64,000 bases of DNA from Nitrosomonas sp. Is35 (GTDB taxonomy: Bacteria; Pseudomonadota; Gammaproteobacteria; Burkholderiales; Nitrosomonadaceae): assembly GCF_033063295.1 (NCBI RefSeq), contig NZ_JAWJZH010000001.1:496001-560000 (forward strand), read 5' to 3'. The translations under genes were made by a program, and so were the position numbers. Under the pieces are notes generated by a model that ran no database searches, was not told where the DNA came from, and was given only the letters and a program-made list of their open reading frames with translations. This document shows, one piece after another, positions 47,725 to 57,367 of this stretch; the stretch's first letter is position 1, and the number at the start of each line of letters is the position of its first letter.

Positions 47725-48240
47725 TTAATTAATGTTATGTGTAATAAAGCCCATGTCGCTTCGGCTCATTAGCTTTTCGATGTCGATCAATATCAGCATC
47801 CGCTCATCCACCGTACCTAAGCCCATGATATATTCCGTGTCGATTACCGAACCTAAACCCGGTGCTTGACGCATTTGCTCATCTGTTAGCGTAATCACGT
47901 CTGATACCCCATCAACCACAATTCCCATCACTCGGCCTGCTACAGTGAGTATGATGACCACCGTGAATTGATCATATGTTGCCTGACCCAGATCAAACTT
48001 TATTCGCATGTCGATGATCGGAACGATGATGCCGCGCAGATTAATCACACCCTTGATATAGTCTGGCGAATTGGCAATATGCGTGATGGAATCGTAACCT
48101 CGGATTTCTTGTACTTTCAGAATCTCAATCCCATATTCCTCGCTTCCCAAACGAAACGTCAGAAACTCATTCGTAACCAGATCGACTGCCATCGCCGGCA
48201 CTCCGGTTACGCTATTTGCTTTCAGTTCTTGCAATGACAT
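47725..48240 (-). CDS. cheW: Chemotaxis coupling protein CheW
   Basis: CheW links chemoreceptors to the kinase CheA. The 171-residue protein contains EFLTFRLGSEEYGIEILKVQEI, IKGVINLRGIIVPIIDMR and VDGVSDVITL, the standard CheW landmarks. The longest frame begins at 48288, but a strong Shine-Dalgarno (GGAGGAATCA) directly before the ATG at 48240 sets the start. It is co-directional with the chemoreceptor gene 39 bases downstream, so the two form a small unit dedicated to one sensory input. Other chemotaxis genes must lie elsewhere. Confidence 0.95.
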   Translation of the reverse strand: MSLQELKANSVTGVPAMAVDLVTNEFLTFRLGSEEYGIEILKVQEIRGYDSITHIANSPDYIKGVINLRGIIVPIIDMRIKFDLGQATYDQFTVVIILTVAGRVMGIVVDGVSDVITLTDEQMRQAPGLGSVIDTEYIMGLGTVDERMLILIDIEKLMSRSDMGFITHNIN

Positions 48241-48684
48241 TGATTCCTCCACTCGCTGTAATAAAATCTGATTCATACTCTTAATCAATTGGATGGTTCT
48301 TTGATTAAAAACACGTTGCTGCGTTGGAATGAACTATACCTGCGAGGACTTGCTGAATTGTTGAGAGAATGTAAACTCTTTGCAAACTATCAGACACAAA
48401 GAAACGACCATTGCATGACCTCACAAGAAGCCGTGCGGTATATTCATGGCAGCTAGGGATATCGCTTTCGTTGCGGCGGGGATAGGATAATGGTGTGGTT
48501 CCTATAGCAATGCGCCAGCTGGTGCAACTGGAAAGTATCCAGGGAGCTCTAGCAGCCGCGAATGTTGAGAAGTGTTTTTCCGGCGTGTGCGGAGTGGTTG
48601 TAAGCGCGTTGGATAATCTGTAATCTATAGCCAGTGCGCCAGTCTGCTGGAATAATTGAAGTTTTATTTTTACCGGAATCAATA
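48241..48684. other. Divergent intergenic region between cheW and a small lipoprotein
   Basis: These 444 bases carry a minus-strand open frame (48305-48682) whose product lacks any domain, signal or ribosome-binding site, and I consider it chance. The region has no obvious repeat or hairpin. Promoters for the cheW-receptor unit and for the lipoprotein must lie here but I found no clear consensus. Confidence 0.4.
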
Positions 48685-48858
48685 ATGAAGAAAAAACAAC
48701 TATTAACTCTGATTGCTTTCTTGCCGGTGATACCGTTGTTATCCGGCTGCTGGACGTTAGTGGCTGCCGGGGCGGGGGCTTACGGGGGGTATAAAATGAA
48801 GGAAAACGGTTATACCCTGCAAAACCCGATTACGAAGGAAAAAAGATCTAACAAATGA
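48685..48858 (+). CDS. Small glycine-zipper-like lipoprotein, 57 residues
   Basis: The ATG at 48685 opens a lipoprotein signal with lipobox LLSGC (Cys22). The mature part starts CWTLVAAGAGAYGGYKMKENGY, a small-residue run compatible with a short membrane-associated glycine zipper. The polar tail NPITKEKRSNK has no known fold. A longer frame from 48634 has no ribosome-binding site and adds a non-signal N terminus. The gene converges on lspA with a 7-base gap. Function unknown. Confidence 0.6.
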   Translation: MKKKQLLTLIAFLPVIPLLSGCWTLVAAGAGAYGGYKMKENGYTLQNPITKEKRSNK

Positions 48859-48865
48859 GATTGGT

Positions 48866-49357
48866 TTATTTCGTTGCTTTTGCAGAGTCTTCCGGATTTT
48901 CTTTTTTCCGGAAACTGTCATAAATCATCAACGCGGCGCCGATAAAAATAGCGGAATCGGCGATGTTAAACGCCGGCCAGTGGTAATTTCCAATATAAAA
49001 ATCCAGGAAATCGACGACATGACCCAGCGTAATGCGATCGTACAAATTTCCCAGCGCACCGCCCAGAATCAAACTCAGCGATAAACAAAATAATTTCTCC
49101 TGCCGGTATTTATTGAGCAGAAAGATAATCACTAAGGCCGCGCTGCCCGCGATTCCGCTCAGGAACCAGCGTTGCCAGCCGGGTTGGTCGCTGAGGAAAC
49201 TAAAGGCAGCACCGGGATTGTAGGTCAACACCAAGTTGAAAAAACCGGTGAGCGGAATGCGCTCACCGAATTCCAGCGTGGATTCGACCCAGTATTTGCT
49301 GGCAAGATCTAATATCAAAAAAATTAAAGCAATGCTTAGGCTGATGTAAAGCTTCAT
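48866..49357 (-). CDS. lspA: Lipoprotein signal peptidase (signal peptidase II)
   Basis: LspA removes the signal peptide of prolipoproteins after lipid attachment to the cysteine; the window encodes many such substrates. The 163-residue protein has four hydrophobic helices and both aspartate motifs: NLYDRI and FNIADSAIFIG, which carry the catalytic pair. In most proteobacteria lspA follows ileS directly. Here 1.1 kb separates them, holding a broken ileS end and a foreign-looking lipoprotein gene. Confidence 0.96.
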   Translation of the reverse strand: MKLYISLSIALIFLILDLASKYWVESTLEFGERIPLTGFFNLVLTYNPGAAFSFLSDQPGWQRWFLSGIAGSAALVIIFLLNKYRQEKLFCLSLSLILGGALGNLYDRITLGHVVDFLDFYIGNYHWPAFNIADSAIFIGAALMIYDSFRKKENPEDSAKATK

Positions 49358-49390
49358 CGTAACAAGTTTCCGGTAAATAATAGCTAGGCT

Positions 49391-49575
49391 TTACGCATAA
49401 TGTCGCTGACCATAAAGATTGCTGATGCAGCGTTGGCACAACGTCGAATGTTCCACGTGTGTATTGGATGTTACAAGAATACCTTCCTGCCGCGGATCGT
49501 TAACTTGGGTCAGATTGACGGCTGAAACAATCAGCATAAAACGCAAATTATCACTCAGCATTCGACTTAAATGGC
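49391..49575 (-). pseudogene. Decayed duplicate of the ileS 3' end
   Basis: The translated fragment (ending RCISNLYGQRHYA) aligns with the C terminus of the intact IleS at 50480: about 38 of 53 aligned residues are identical, including LRF-LIVS, VNDP-QEG, EHSTLC and RHYA. About 16 residues of the zinc finger, containing two of its cysteines, are deleted. There is no upstream catalytic part, so it cannot work. It lies exactly where the true ileS end would be expected, 33 bases before lspA. It looks like the scar of a partial duplication or of a replacement of the ileS region. Confidence 0.85.
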
Positions 49576-49650
49576 TGGTCGAAAGCCAATCCACTCTGCT
49601 TCACTTGCAGGAATTATTAGGTCGTGATCCAGCGCGCGGCCCTGCCTGGA

Positions 49651-50100
49651 TTACGGTTCGTAACAAGCTCCCGATGGGTCGACTTGAATCTGAATGAGGT
49701 CGCCACCAGAATTGAAGTGACCGCCATCGGTGAAGATTAGGCAGCCCTCGTCCTTGTAGAGAACCTGCATGCGTCTAGCGTCGTTGCCAAAGTAGAAGGG
49801 AATCCAGCGCTTGCCAGATTCGTAGCTATGAGATTTATCAGGAAAACCAATCATCTTCTGGATTTCCATCGCCTGCATGCCGATTTGCAATTGAGAGAAT
49901 TTGCTACCCGCTGCAGGGGTGCCAATGATTTCGCCGGTGTACGAACCATCGCGCGACTTCACCGTGCGGGTTTCGCCGCTGGTCGACGCGGCAGGCGCGA
50001 GTTCCTGTGGACTAGGGGTTTCAGTACGCGCTGAGTTGGTAGAGCAAGCGCTGAAAAACAAGCAGACGGTGATTGCAGCGGAGATCGTGTTAAATCGCAT
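49651..50100 (-). CDS. Lipoprotein with a BamE/SmpA-like domain
   Basis: A 149-residue lipoprotein: signal ending FFSAC (Cys19), a Ser/Thr/Pro-rich linker (20-50), and a globular part with FSQLQIGMQAMEIQKMIGFPDKS and later WIPFYFGNDARRMQVLYKDEG. The L-Q-I-G-M-x(n)-I-x-x-x-x-G-x-P-D pattern is that of the SmpA/BamE fold, a small domain found in several envelope lipoproteins. It is not BamE itself. It has been placed between the ileS remnant and ileS, interrupting the normal ileS-lspA arrangement. The function is unknown. Confidence 0.7.
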   Translation of the reverse strand: MRFNTISAAITVCLFFSACSTNSARTETPSPQELAPAASTSGETRTVKSRDGSYTGEIIGTPAAGSKFSQLQIGMQAMEIQKMIGFPDKSHSYESGKRWIPFYFGNDARRMQVLYKDEGCLIFTDGGHFNSGGDLIQIQVDPSGACYEP

Positions 50101-50479
50101 GAGTAGGCTCTTTGTCAGTGTTGGAATTTGATCGAGTGTCGTGAGTATGCTGGATGTACATCAATCCGAAGTGTCTCATTCTAGGTTACAAGAATAATCT
50201 ATCTAACTGTTAATATTCATGCAGTTTAGAGTAAATTCAGTTTAGAGTAAATGGACGATTCATGCAAATGAATACGACATCGCTACCTGCTAAAAAATCA
50301 CTGAATCAGGCGACTGCTGTCCCATTAATGAGAATGGTAACGCGGCCCAATTCAACCTTAATTGGTATTCATCCAGTATTTGCCGATAAGATCTAACAGC
50401 CGCTGAAAAACTATCTGCGTTGCCGCTGTGGTGTTAAATACAGGCTAAAAATGCTCATTTATAGAGCATAAACTGAGCG
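50101..50479. other. Intergenic gap between ileS and the inserted lipoprotein
   Basis: These 379 bases contain a 16-base tandem repeat (50222-50253). They also contain a 44-codon plus-strand frame (50262-50396) with an ATG and only a poor ribosome-binding site; I do not recognise its product and do not call it a gene. The rest shows no hairpin terminator for ileS. Confidence 0.4.
50222..50253. repeat. 16-base tandem direct repeat
   Basis: CAGTTTAGAGTAAAT followed by T then repeated and followed by G: two adjacent copies differing only in the last base. It lies in the gap next to the ileS duplication scar and may be replication slippage. No protein-binding role is evident. Confidence 0.75.
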
Positions 50480-53275
50480 TTACGCATAGTGCCGCTCTTC
50501 GCCACGACCATAAAGATTGCTGACGCAACGTTTGCACAGCGTTGAATGTTCCGCATGCTGGCCGGTATCCTGGCGATAGTGCCAGCACCGCTCGCATTTC
50601 GTATGCGCACTGGATGTCACGGTCATGCCTTCCTGCTGCGGGTCATTGACTGGAATCAGGCGGACTTCGGAGACGATCAATACGAAACGCAAGTCGTCGC
50701 CCAGTGCACTTAGTAAGGCGAAATCTTCCTGATTGGCGCGTATTTCTACCGCAGCTGCTAATGAGGAACCGATTTCTCCTTGTGTGCGGGAATCTTCCAG
50801 TTTTTTCAGCACGTGCGAACGCAGCAAACGGATTTTTGCCCACCGTTGCTGCAATGATTCGGTATCCGGTTGTGCTGGGAGGTCGTGCCACGTATGAAAC
50901 AACACACTATCCTGAGTATCGCCCGTCAAATGCTCCCAGACCTCCTCCGAGGTAAAACTCAAAATCGGCGCAAACAGCCGCACCAAACTATGCGCGATAT
51001 GGTGTAGCGCAGTTTGTGCCGAACGGCGCGGAAGACCTTTGGCTGCTGCCGTGTACAGGCGATCCTTGAGGATGTCCAGATAAAATCCTCCCAGGTCTTC
51101 AGAGCAGAAATTGTGCAGTTTATGCACAACCTGATGGAATTCATAGCGTTGATAGCTGCGCGTTAAATCTTCCTGAAAGGCTTGGGTCAATGCCAGCATA
51201 TAGCGGTCGATTTCCAGACAATCTGCCACGGCAACGGTGTCTGTCTGTGGATTAAAGTCCATCAAATTTGCCAGTAAGAAGCGTAGCGTATTGCGGATCC
51301 GCCGGTAGCTTTCCACCACCCGTTTCAGAATTTCCTCGGAAATGGAAAGTTCGCCTGAGTAATCGGTGGAAGCGACCCACAACCGTAAAATATCGGCGCC
51401 GGAAGTATCCATCACTTTTTGCGGGGCGATGACATTACCCTTGGATTTACTCATTTTGTGACCGCTGCCATCGACCACAAATCCATGCGTGAGCAATGCA
51501 TCATAGGGTGCACGGCCATCAATGGCGCAACCGGTCAGCAATGAAGACTGAAACCAGCCGCGATGCTGATCCGAGCCTTCCAGATACAGATCCACCGGGA
51601 ATTTGAGTTGCGCATCCGCTTTGACAACGGTGTCATGCGTGGTGCCGGAATCGAACCAGACGTCCAGCGTGTCGGTCAGCTTTTTATACGTTTGCGCTTC
51701 GCCGCCGAGCAATTCGGCGGCATCGAGGGCAAACCAGGCTTCGATACCTTGTTGCTCGACTTTTTGCGCGACTTGCTCAAGCAGCTCAAGTGAGCGTGGA
51801 TGCAATGTATGGGTATCTTTATGCACAAAGAAGGTCATCGGCACGCCCCAATTACGCTGGCGGGATACACACCAGTCCGGGCGGTTTTTGATCATCGCTT
51901 CCAGGCGCGCTCTGCCCCATGCCGGATAGAATGCGGTGGAATCGACGGCTTGCATGGCCAGATCGCGTAATGTTTTATCTCCAGCACTCGCAGTTGTGCT
52001 GTGCAGATTCATACCGATGAACCATTGCGGGGTTGCGCGGAAAATGATGGGGGTTTTGTGCCGCCAGCAGTGCGGGTAGCTGTGGTCGATTTTTTTCAGG
52101 CAAAACAGATGCCCGCTGGTTTTGAGCGTATCGATGACAATATCGTTGGCTTTCCATACCGAAAGCCCGCCCACCAAAGGTGTACTGGCAATAAACTTGC
52201 CGTTGCCATCCACCGGGCTGTCACTCGGCAGGCCGTAATTCTGACCGGCAAAATAGTCATCCAAACCGTGCGCGGGCGCGGTGTGCACCAGTCCGGTACC
52301 AGCTTCCAGGGTGACATGCTTGCCACAAATGATTTTTACCGTGCGCGGCTCAAATGGATGTTGCAGGGCCAGATGTTCTAATGCCTGGCCTTTGCAGGTG
52401 CCGAGCGTTTCACCGGTTAAATCATAGCGTGCTAGACAAGCTTGCTGTAATTCATTGGCAAGAATCACCAGACCGCGTGCAGTTTGCACCAGCGCGTAGT
52501 CGAAATCGGGATGCACGCTGACCGCTTGGTTAGCCGGTAATGTCCACGGTGTGGTGGTCCAGATGATGGCGTAAGCTTGCGCATTTTCAGGAATGACGAC
52601 GCCGAAGATGCTGCTCAGCGATGAGCGCGCGGACTGAACGGCAAATCCCACATCAATCGCCGGTGAAGTTTTGTCTTCGTATTCTACTTCCGCTTCAGCC
52701 AAGGCAGAGCCACAATCGATACACCAATTGACCGGTTTTTGTCCCTGATACAGATAGCCGCTTTGATAAATTTTTCCCAGTGCGCGGATAATACCGGCTT
52801 CGGTTTTGAAATTCATCGTGAGATATGGATTATCCCAGTCACCTAGGACACCCAGGCGAATGAAATCGGCTTTTTGACGCTCCACTTGCTCTTGCGCAAA
52901 GGCGCGGCAGAGTTCTCGTACTTTGTCGGCAGGCAAATGTTTGCCGTGTTTCTTTTCGATCTGATGCTCAATCGGCAAGCCATGGCAATCCCAGCCGGGA
53001 ACGTACGGCGCATCAAAACCGGATAGTGTCTTGCTCTTGATGATGATGTCCTTGAGGATTTTGTTGACGGCATGACCGATGTGAATGTCACCGTTGGCAT
53101 AAGGCGGGCCGTCATGCAGAATGAATTTGGGACGTCCTTTGCTGACGGCGCGGATTTTTTGATACAGGTTTTTGTCTTGCCAGGCTTTCAGCATACCCGG
53201 TTCTCGGCTGGCCAGATTGCCGCGCATCGGAAACGGTGTGTCGAGTAAATTGAGCGTTTTCTTATAATCAGTCAT
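50480..53275 (-). CDS. ileS: Isoleucyl-tRNA synthetase
   Basis: IleS charges tRNA-Ile and edits mischarged valine. The 931-residue protein has the class I HIGH motif in [15 protein letters not shown], the editing-domain segments [13 protein letters not shown] and [16 protein letters not shown], the KMSKS loop [10 protein letters not shown], and a C-terminal zinc finger of CERC and CKRC. All are intact. It lies between ribF and (after an interruption) lspA on the minus strand, the ribF-ileS-lspA order common in proteobacteria. A partial, decayed copy of its 3' end sits about 900 bases downstream. Confidence 0.97.
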   Translation of the reverse strand: MTDYKKTLNLLDTPFPMRGNLASREPGMLKAWQDKNLYQKIRAVSKGRPKFILHDGPPYANGDIHIGHAVNKILKDIIIKSKTLSGFDAPYVPGWDCHGLPIEHQIEKKHGKHLPADKVRELCRAFAQEQVERQKADFIRLGVLGDWDNPYLTMNFKTEAGIIRALGKIYQSGYLYQGQKPVNWCIDCGSALAEAEVEYEDKTSPAIDVGFAVQSARSSLSSIFGVVIPENAQAYAIIWTTTPWTLPANQAVSVHPDFDYALVQTARGLVILANELQQACLARYDLTGETLGTCKGQALEHLALQHPFEPRTVKIICGKHVTLEAGTGLVHTAPAHGLDDYFAGQNYGLPSDSPVDGNGKFIASTPLVGGLSVWKANDIVIDTLKTSGHLFCLKKIDHSYPHCWRHKTPIIFRATPQWFIGMNLHSTTASAGDKTLRDLAMQAVDSTAFYPAWGRARLEAMIKNRPDWCVSRQRNWGVPMTFFVHKDTHTLHPRSLELLEQVAQKVEQQGIEAWFALDAAELLGGEAQTYKKLTDTLDVWFDSGTTHDTVVKADAQLKFPVDLYLEGSDQHRGWFQSSLLTGCAIDGRAPYDALLTHGFVVDGSGHKMSKSKGNVIAPQKVMDTSGADILRLWVASTDYSGELSISEEILKRVVESYRRIRNTLRFLLANLMDFNPQTDTVAVADCLEIDRYMLALTQAFQEDLTRSYQRYEFHQVVHKLHNFCSEDLGGFYLDILKDRLYTAAAKGLPRRSAQTALHHIAHSLVRLFAPILSFTSEEVWEHLTGDTQDSVLFHTWHDLPAQPDTESLQQRWAKIRLLRSHVLKKLEDSRTQGEIGSSLAAAVEIRANQEDFALLSALGDDLRFVLIVSEVRLIPVNDPQQEGMTVTSSAHTKCERCWHYRQDTGQHAEHSTLCKRCVSNLYGRGEERHYA

Positions 53276-53293
53276 GAAAGTTCAATGGATGGG

Positions 53294-54265
53294 TTAAAGG
53301 GCGTTGCGCATGCTATTGGAATGAATCGGGGTAGTCATAAAAAAGCTTTTGGCTTGCGCGACATCTTTCTCGATTTGCCGGATGAGTGTGTTGATATCCA
53401 CATATTTTTCTTCGTCGCGTAATTTGTGCAAGAAGTTAACCTGTAATTGCTGTCCGTAAATTTTCTGATGAAAATCGAACAAATGAACCTCCAGCACAGG
53501 CCTGCCATTATCATGGGTCGTCGGCCGCACACCCAGACTGGCAACACCTCGCAGCGGAGTAGCGGGTGAGGATGGTATGGCACCGTACACGGATACGACA
53601 AAAATACCCGAAAGCGGCGGGCGGTTATGCTGCAATTGAATGTTCGCGGTGGGAAATCCAAGTTGCTTGCCTAATTTATCCCCATCTACGACCCGTCCGC
53701 TGATGCTGTAAGGTCTGCCGAGCAATTTCCTGGCGGTGTCGAGATCGCCGTTGGCAAGCGCCTGCCGGGTTGCGGTACTAGAAACGCGCTGCCCGTCGAT
53801 GGTAACACTGGGCATGGCTTCGACAGAAAAGTTATTTTCTGCTGACAATGCTTGCAACATGGCGAAGTCACCGGTGCGCCGCGCGCCAAAACGGAAATCA
53901 TCGCCGACCAGCAGCCAGCGCACTGCAAGTTCTTTATTCAGGATGTCCGCGATAAATTGTTCCGCGCCGATTCTGGCAAAATCGTAATTGAAACGGCAAA
54001 TGTGGATACAGTCGACTTCTGTCTGAATCAAGCAGGTTAATTTTTCCCGTAAACTGGAGAGCCGGACAGGTGCTTGATCCGGCGCGAAAAATTCACGCGG
54101 ATGCGGTTCAAAAGTCATGACACAGGCCGGAAGCCCTAGCCGGCTGGCGGTGTCTTTCAACCGGGAAAGCATGGCCTGGTGGCCTAAATGGACCCCGTCG
54201 AAATTGCCTATGGTCAGTGCAACCGGTGTTTTGGCACCGGATGGCACTTTTCGCCATGTATGCAT
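53294..54265 (-). CDS. ribF: Bifunctional riboflavin kinase/FAD synthetase
   Basis: RibF converts riboflavin to FMN and then FAD. The 323-residue protein has an N-terminal nucleotidyltransferase with IGNFDGVHLGHQAML, VMTFEPHPREFF and WLLVGDDFRFGARRTGD. Its C-terminal kinase has GRVVDGDKLGKQLGFPTANI and ASLGVRPTTHDNGRPVLEVHLFDF in the typical spacing. It is the first gene of the ribF-ileS unit, 18 bases upstream of ileS. Nothing unusual is seen. Confidence 0.96.
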   Translation of the reverse strand: MHTWRKVPSGAKTPVALTIGNFDGVHLGHQAMLSRLKDTASRLGLPACVMTFEPHPREFFAPDQAPVRLSSLREKLTCLIQTEVDCIHICRFNYDFARIGAEQFIADILNKELAVRWLLVGDDFRFGARRTGDFAMLQALSAENNFSVEAMPSVTIDGQRVSSTATRQALANGDLDTARKLLGRPYSISGRVVDGDKLGKQLGFPTANIQLQHNRPPLSGIFVVSVYGAIPSSPATPLRGVASLGVRPTTHDNGRPVLEVHLFDFHQKIYGQQLQVNFLHKLRDEEKYVDINTLIRQIEKDVAQAKSFFMTTPIHSNSMRNAL

Positions 54266-54481
54266 GCGCTCGAACCCAAAAAATTAGCAATTCTAGCGTG
54301 TTTAAGGTGAACAGGTCTAGCTTGCACTGCGCTGCCGCGCATATTGAACTCAAATAATTATAGATACTTACTGGAAGGAGCGAAGCAGGGAAAATTGACG
54401 GTAGGATAGATTAATACTCGCGTTGATTTATTAATTTGGTTATATTCCTGCAATCGTTTTTGTTATGTTGCGGCCAAATAA

Positions 54482-55084
54482 TTGAAGCATTCAAATCATT
54501 CAATCAAATCAAGCGAAAGAGAAGACCGGATCCTGCAAGCGCTGGCTGGGATGCTGGAGTATCCGCAGCGAGTTAAGATCACCACGGCTGCGTTGGCTAA
54601 GCAATCGGGCATTTCGGAATCGGCGATCTATCGCTGTTTTTCCAATAAATCGCACATGTTTGCGGCTTTAATTGAATTCATTGAGAAAACATTATTTGTG
54701 CTGATCAATAAAATTCTGCAAGAAGAACAGCCGAATGCCAAGCAGATTGAAAACTTGTTACTGCTACTGCTAGGTTTTTCACAAAAAAATCCGGGCATGA
54801 CGCGGATTCTGATTGGCGATGCGCTGGTCAATGAGAACGATCATTTGCAATTGCGCATTCATCAGCTGCACGACCGGCTGGAAACGACTTTAAAACAGGC
54901 ATTACGGTTCGCCGTTAGCGAGCAACGGCTGAAAGCGGACGTGGATATTGCAGCGCAAGCCAATTTATTCATGTGCTTCGTGATTGGCCGCTGGTATCAG
55001 TTTGTTAACAGCGGATTCAGGCGTGATCCGCTGGCCAATTGGGAAACGCAACGATTGATTTTGTTGCCGAAGGAACTACTTTAA
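54482..55084 (+). CDS. slmA: Nucleoid occlusion factor SlmA-like TetR-family protein
   Basis: A 200-residue TetR-fold protein. An N-terminal helix-turn-helix (KITTAALAKQSGISESAIYRCFSNK) is followed by MFAALIEFIEKTLF and LLLLLGFSQKNPGMTRILIGDAL, which match SlmA, the DNA-bound inhibitor of FtsZ ring formation over the nucleoid. The frame begins with TTG and no strong ribosome-binding site is seen, so the true start may differ slightly. It converges with moeB and is followed by a hairpin and T run. SlmA is preferred over an ordinary efflux-type TetR regulator because of the whole-length similarity. Confidence 0.82.
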   Translation: MKHSNHSIKSSEREDRILQALAGMLEYPQRVKITTAALAKQSGISESAIYRCFSNKSHMFAALIEFIEKTLFVLINKILQEEQPNAKQIENLLLLLLGFSQKNPGMTRILIGDALVNENDHLQLRIHQLHDRLETTLKQALRFAVSEQRLKADVDIAAQANLFMCFVIGRWYQFVNSGFRRDPLANWETQRLILLPKELL

Positions 55085-55095
55085 AGTGCAATAAC

Positions 55096-55121
55096 CATCA
55101 GTTTCTGATGCATTATTTTTT
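55096..55121 (+). terminator. Terminator of slmA
   Basis: A 6-base stem CATCAG/CTGATG with a 3-base loop is followed by CATTATTTTTT. It lies 12 bases after the slmA stop and touches the moeB stop from the other side. The stem is short but compact and the T tract is good. Confidence 0.5.
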
Positions 55122-55875
55122 ACCGGTCATTGCGCCGGCATACCGGGCAGAGCGGGTCCTTATTTAATCTGACCGAGCGCCAGTTCATTGCGAGACCATC
55201 CAGTAGCAGCAGACGGCCGTTCAGACTCTGGCCGATATTCAATAGAATTTTTAGCGTTTCCGCGGCTTGCATGCTGCCGATGATACCAACCACAGGCGAG
55301 AATACACCCATAATTGCGCACGGCATATCCTCCTGGTCTCCAGCAAGCGGATATAAACAATGATAGCAAGGACTGCTGTCATGGCGTAAATCGAACACAC
55401 TGATTTGACCGGAGAATTGCACCGCGGCACCGGAAATTAGCGGTTTCTTATGAGTGACACAGGCCCGGTTCACATGATGGCGGGTACTGAAGTTATCACT
55501 GGCGTCAATGACCGCATCGGCTTGCGGGACCAGCTGCGACAATTCTTCTGCATCGACATGCGCTTGAATTGTAGTGATATGGGTTGCGGGATTGATTCTG
55601 TGCAGCGTTTGTTTTGCCGACTGTGTTTTGGCTAAACCGATGGCGCCGCTATCATGGATGATCTGACGCTGCAAATTGGTTAAATCAACTTGATCGCCAT
55701 CACAAATGGTCAGATGGCCAATTCCGCTGGCGGCGAGATACAAGGCGGCGGGAGAACCCAGGCCGCCTGCACCGATAATTAATACATGCGATTGATTGAG
55801 TTTTTCCTGCCCCGCAATGTCGATTTGCGGGAGCAGGATATGACGGCTGTAGCGAAGTAACTGCTGGTCATCCAC
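55120..55875 (-). CDS. moeB: MoeB/ThiF-family adenylyltransferase (E1-like)
   Basis: A 251-residue E1-like enzyme that activates the C terminus of a small sulfur-carrier protein. Landmarks are SRHILLPQI, the ATP-binding GAGGLGSPAALYLA, GDQVDLTNLQRQI, DASDNFSTRH, and two Cys pairs (CYHC and CPVC) that bind zinc. MoeB acts on MoaD in molybdopterin synthesis and ThiF on ThiS in thiamine synthesis; neither partner is nearby, so the exact substrate is uncertain. It ends a co-directional group gpmA-envC-ctpA-moeB, starting 11 bases after the ctpA stop. Confidence 0.85.
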   Translation of the reverse strand: MDDQQLLRYSRHILLPQIDIAGQEKLNQSHVLIIGAGGLGSPAALYLAASGIGHLTICDGDQVDLTNLQRQIIHDSGAIGLAKTQSAKQTLHRINPATHITTIQAHVDAEELSQLVPQADAVIDASDNFSTRHHVNRACVTHKKPLISGAAVQFSGQISVFDLRHDSSPCYHCLYPLAGDQEDMPCAIMGVFSPVVGIIGSMQAAETLKILLNIGQSLNGRLLLLDGLAMNWRSVRLNKDPLCPVCRRNDR

Positions 55876-55886
55876 GATTCCTGAGA

Positions 55887-57320
55887 TCAGCTCTTGGTTT
55901 CGTCGCTTTTTTTCTCGGGTGATGGGGTAATGCCCTTGAAGTAATTCATAGCTTGTTTCAACAGGAGATCTTCCTCGGAGCCGAATTCCATAGGGGCTTT
56001 ATTTTTGTCTTTGTTTTTCTTTTCTTTCTTCTCTTTTTTGTCGCTAGCGGGTTTCAAAGCGGCTTTTTCAGCTTCGGAAGCAGCTTTTTTCTCCGTTTTT
56101 TTGCCATTGGACAAATGCCGGTTTAGGTCCGCTTCCCGCAAACGTTGCTCATCGCCGCTGTCGGTTTCATCCAGTACATCGGGTGTGATTCCTTGCGCCT
56201 GAATAGATTGGCCATTCGGTGTGTAATAGCGCGCGGTAGTCAGTTTGATCGCGGTATTGTTACCTAACGGCAGAATTGTTTGCACCGATCCTTTACCAAA
56301 CGTTTGCGATCCCATCACGATGGAGCGTTTATGGTCTTGCAACGCTCCCGCAACAATTTCCGATGCGGAAGCGGAACCGCCATTAACCAGGGTGATCATT
56401 GGTACCGTTTTAACCGCGGATGGCAATCCTTTCAAATAATCTTCATCCGGCCCGCGCAGATAGTATTCCGGGTTGGCGTGCAATTTCATTTTTGCATCCG
56501 GACTACGGCCTTCGGTATAAACGACTAGAGCATTTTCTGGCAGAAAGGCAGCCGATACGGCGACAGCGCCATTGAGTAATCCACCCGGATCATTGCGTAA
56601 GTCCAGGATTAATCCTTTCATTGCGCCGCTGTTTTCGGCAAAAAGCGTTTTGATAGCTTGCGCCAGATTTTCACCGGTTTGTTCTTGGAACTGCGTGATA
56701 CGGATATACGCATAACCCGGTTCGATCATTTTCGATTTAACGCTTTGGATTTTGATGATATCGCGCACCAGATTAAAGACCAGCGGTTCGGTTTCTCCTT
56801 CCCGCACAATCGTGATCTTGATCGAAGTGTTGGGCTTGCCGCGCATCAGCTTGATCGCATCATTCAGTGTCATACCCTTGACGACGGTATCATCCAATTT
56901 GACGATAAGATCGCCGGTTTTAATGCCAGCGCGAAACGCCGGTGTGTCTTCAATTGGCGATATGACTTTTACGACACCGTCTTCCATCGTAACCTGAATT
57001 CCCAAACCGCCGAATTCGCCTTGTGTGCCGATTTGCAGCTCTTTGTATTCGTCTTTATCGAGGTATGACGAGTGCGGATCCAGTCCGATCAGCATGCCAT
57101 TGATCGCCTCGGTAATCAGTTTCTTGTCTTCCACAGACTCAACATAATCGCTTTTGATCCGGCCGAACACTTGGGCAAAGGTTCGCAATTCTTCGATCGG
57201 CAGCGGATGAATCGCCTCGATACTTTCTTTTTTGGCAATAGCAGAGAAATTCAAACTGAGCATCATTCCAGCAATTGCGCCAATCAGAATTAAACCTGTT
57301 TTTTTGATTACGTTACTCAT
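55887..57320 (-). CDS. ctpA: C-terminal processing protease (S41 family)
   Basis: A 477-residue periplasmic protease anchored by an N-terminal hydrophobic segment (about 7-28). A PDZ domain (about 90-175, with GGLGIQVTMEDG and AGIKTGDLIVKLDD) is followed by the S41 catalytic domain with LDLRNDPGGLL, NGGSASASEIVAGAL holding the catalytic serine, and GSQTFGKGSVQT holding the lysine. The tail is a highly charged Lys/Glu/Ala stretch (about 405-455). It lies between envC and moeB on the minus strand, and envC-ctpA neighbours are usual. It probably trims periplasmic or envelope proteins. Confidence 0.94.
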   Translation of the reverse strand: MSNVIKKTGLILIGAIAGMMLSLNFSAIAKKESIEAIHPLPIEELRTFAQVFGRIKSDYVESVEDKKLITEAINGMLIGLDPHSSYLDKDEYKELQIGTQGEFGGLGIQVTMEDGVVKVISPIEDTPAFRAGIKTGDLIVKLDDTVVKGMTLNDAIKLMRGKPNTSIKITIVREGETEPLVFNLVRDIIKIQSVKSKMIEPGYAYIRITQFQEQTGENLAQAIKTLFAENSGAMKGLILDLRNDPGGLLNGAVAVSAAFLPENALVVYTEGRSPDAKMKLHANPEYYLRGPDEDYLKGLPSAVKTVPMITLVNGGSASASEIVAGALQDHKRSIVMGSQTFGKGSVQTILPLGNNTAIKLTTARYYTPNGQSIQAQGITPDVLDETDSGDEQRLREADLNRHLSNGKKTEKKAASEAEKAALKPASDKKEKKEKKNKDKNKAPMEFGSEEDLLLKQAMNYFKGITPSPEKKSDETKS

Positions 57321-57367
57321 TTAAGCTATCTCCGCACTGATCAAATTTATGTAAATGGCTGTTGCGT

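Noticed and set aside
48305..48682. 125-residue minus-strand frame upstream of cheW
   Set aside because: No ribosome-binding site, no recognisable domain and an odd composition rich in Ser, Thr and Cys; most likely chance.
50262..50396. 44-codon plus-strand frame (MQMNTTSLPAKK...) between the inserted lipoprotein and ileS
   Set aside because: Only a weak ribosome-binding site and no family I recognise; could be a fragment of a lost gene but not supported enough to call.
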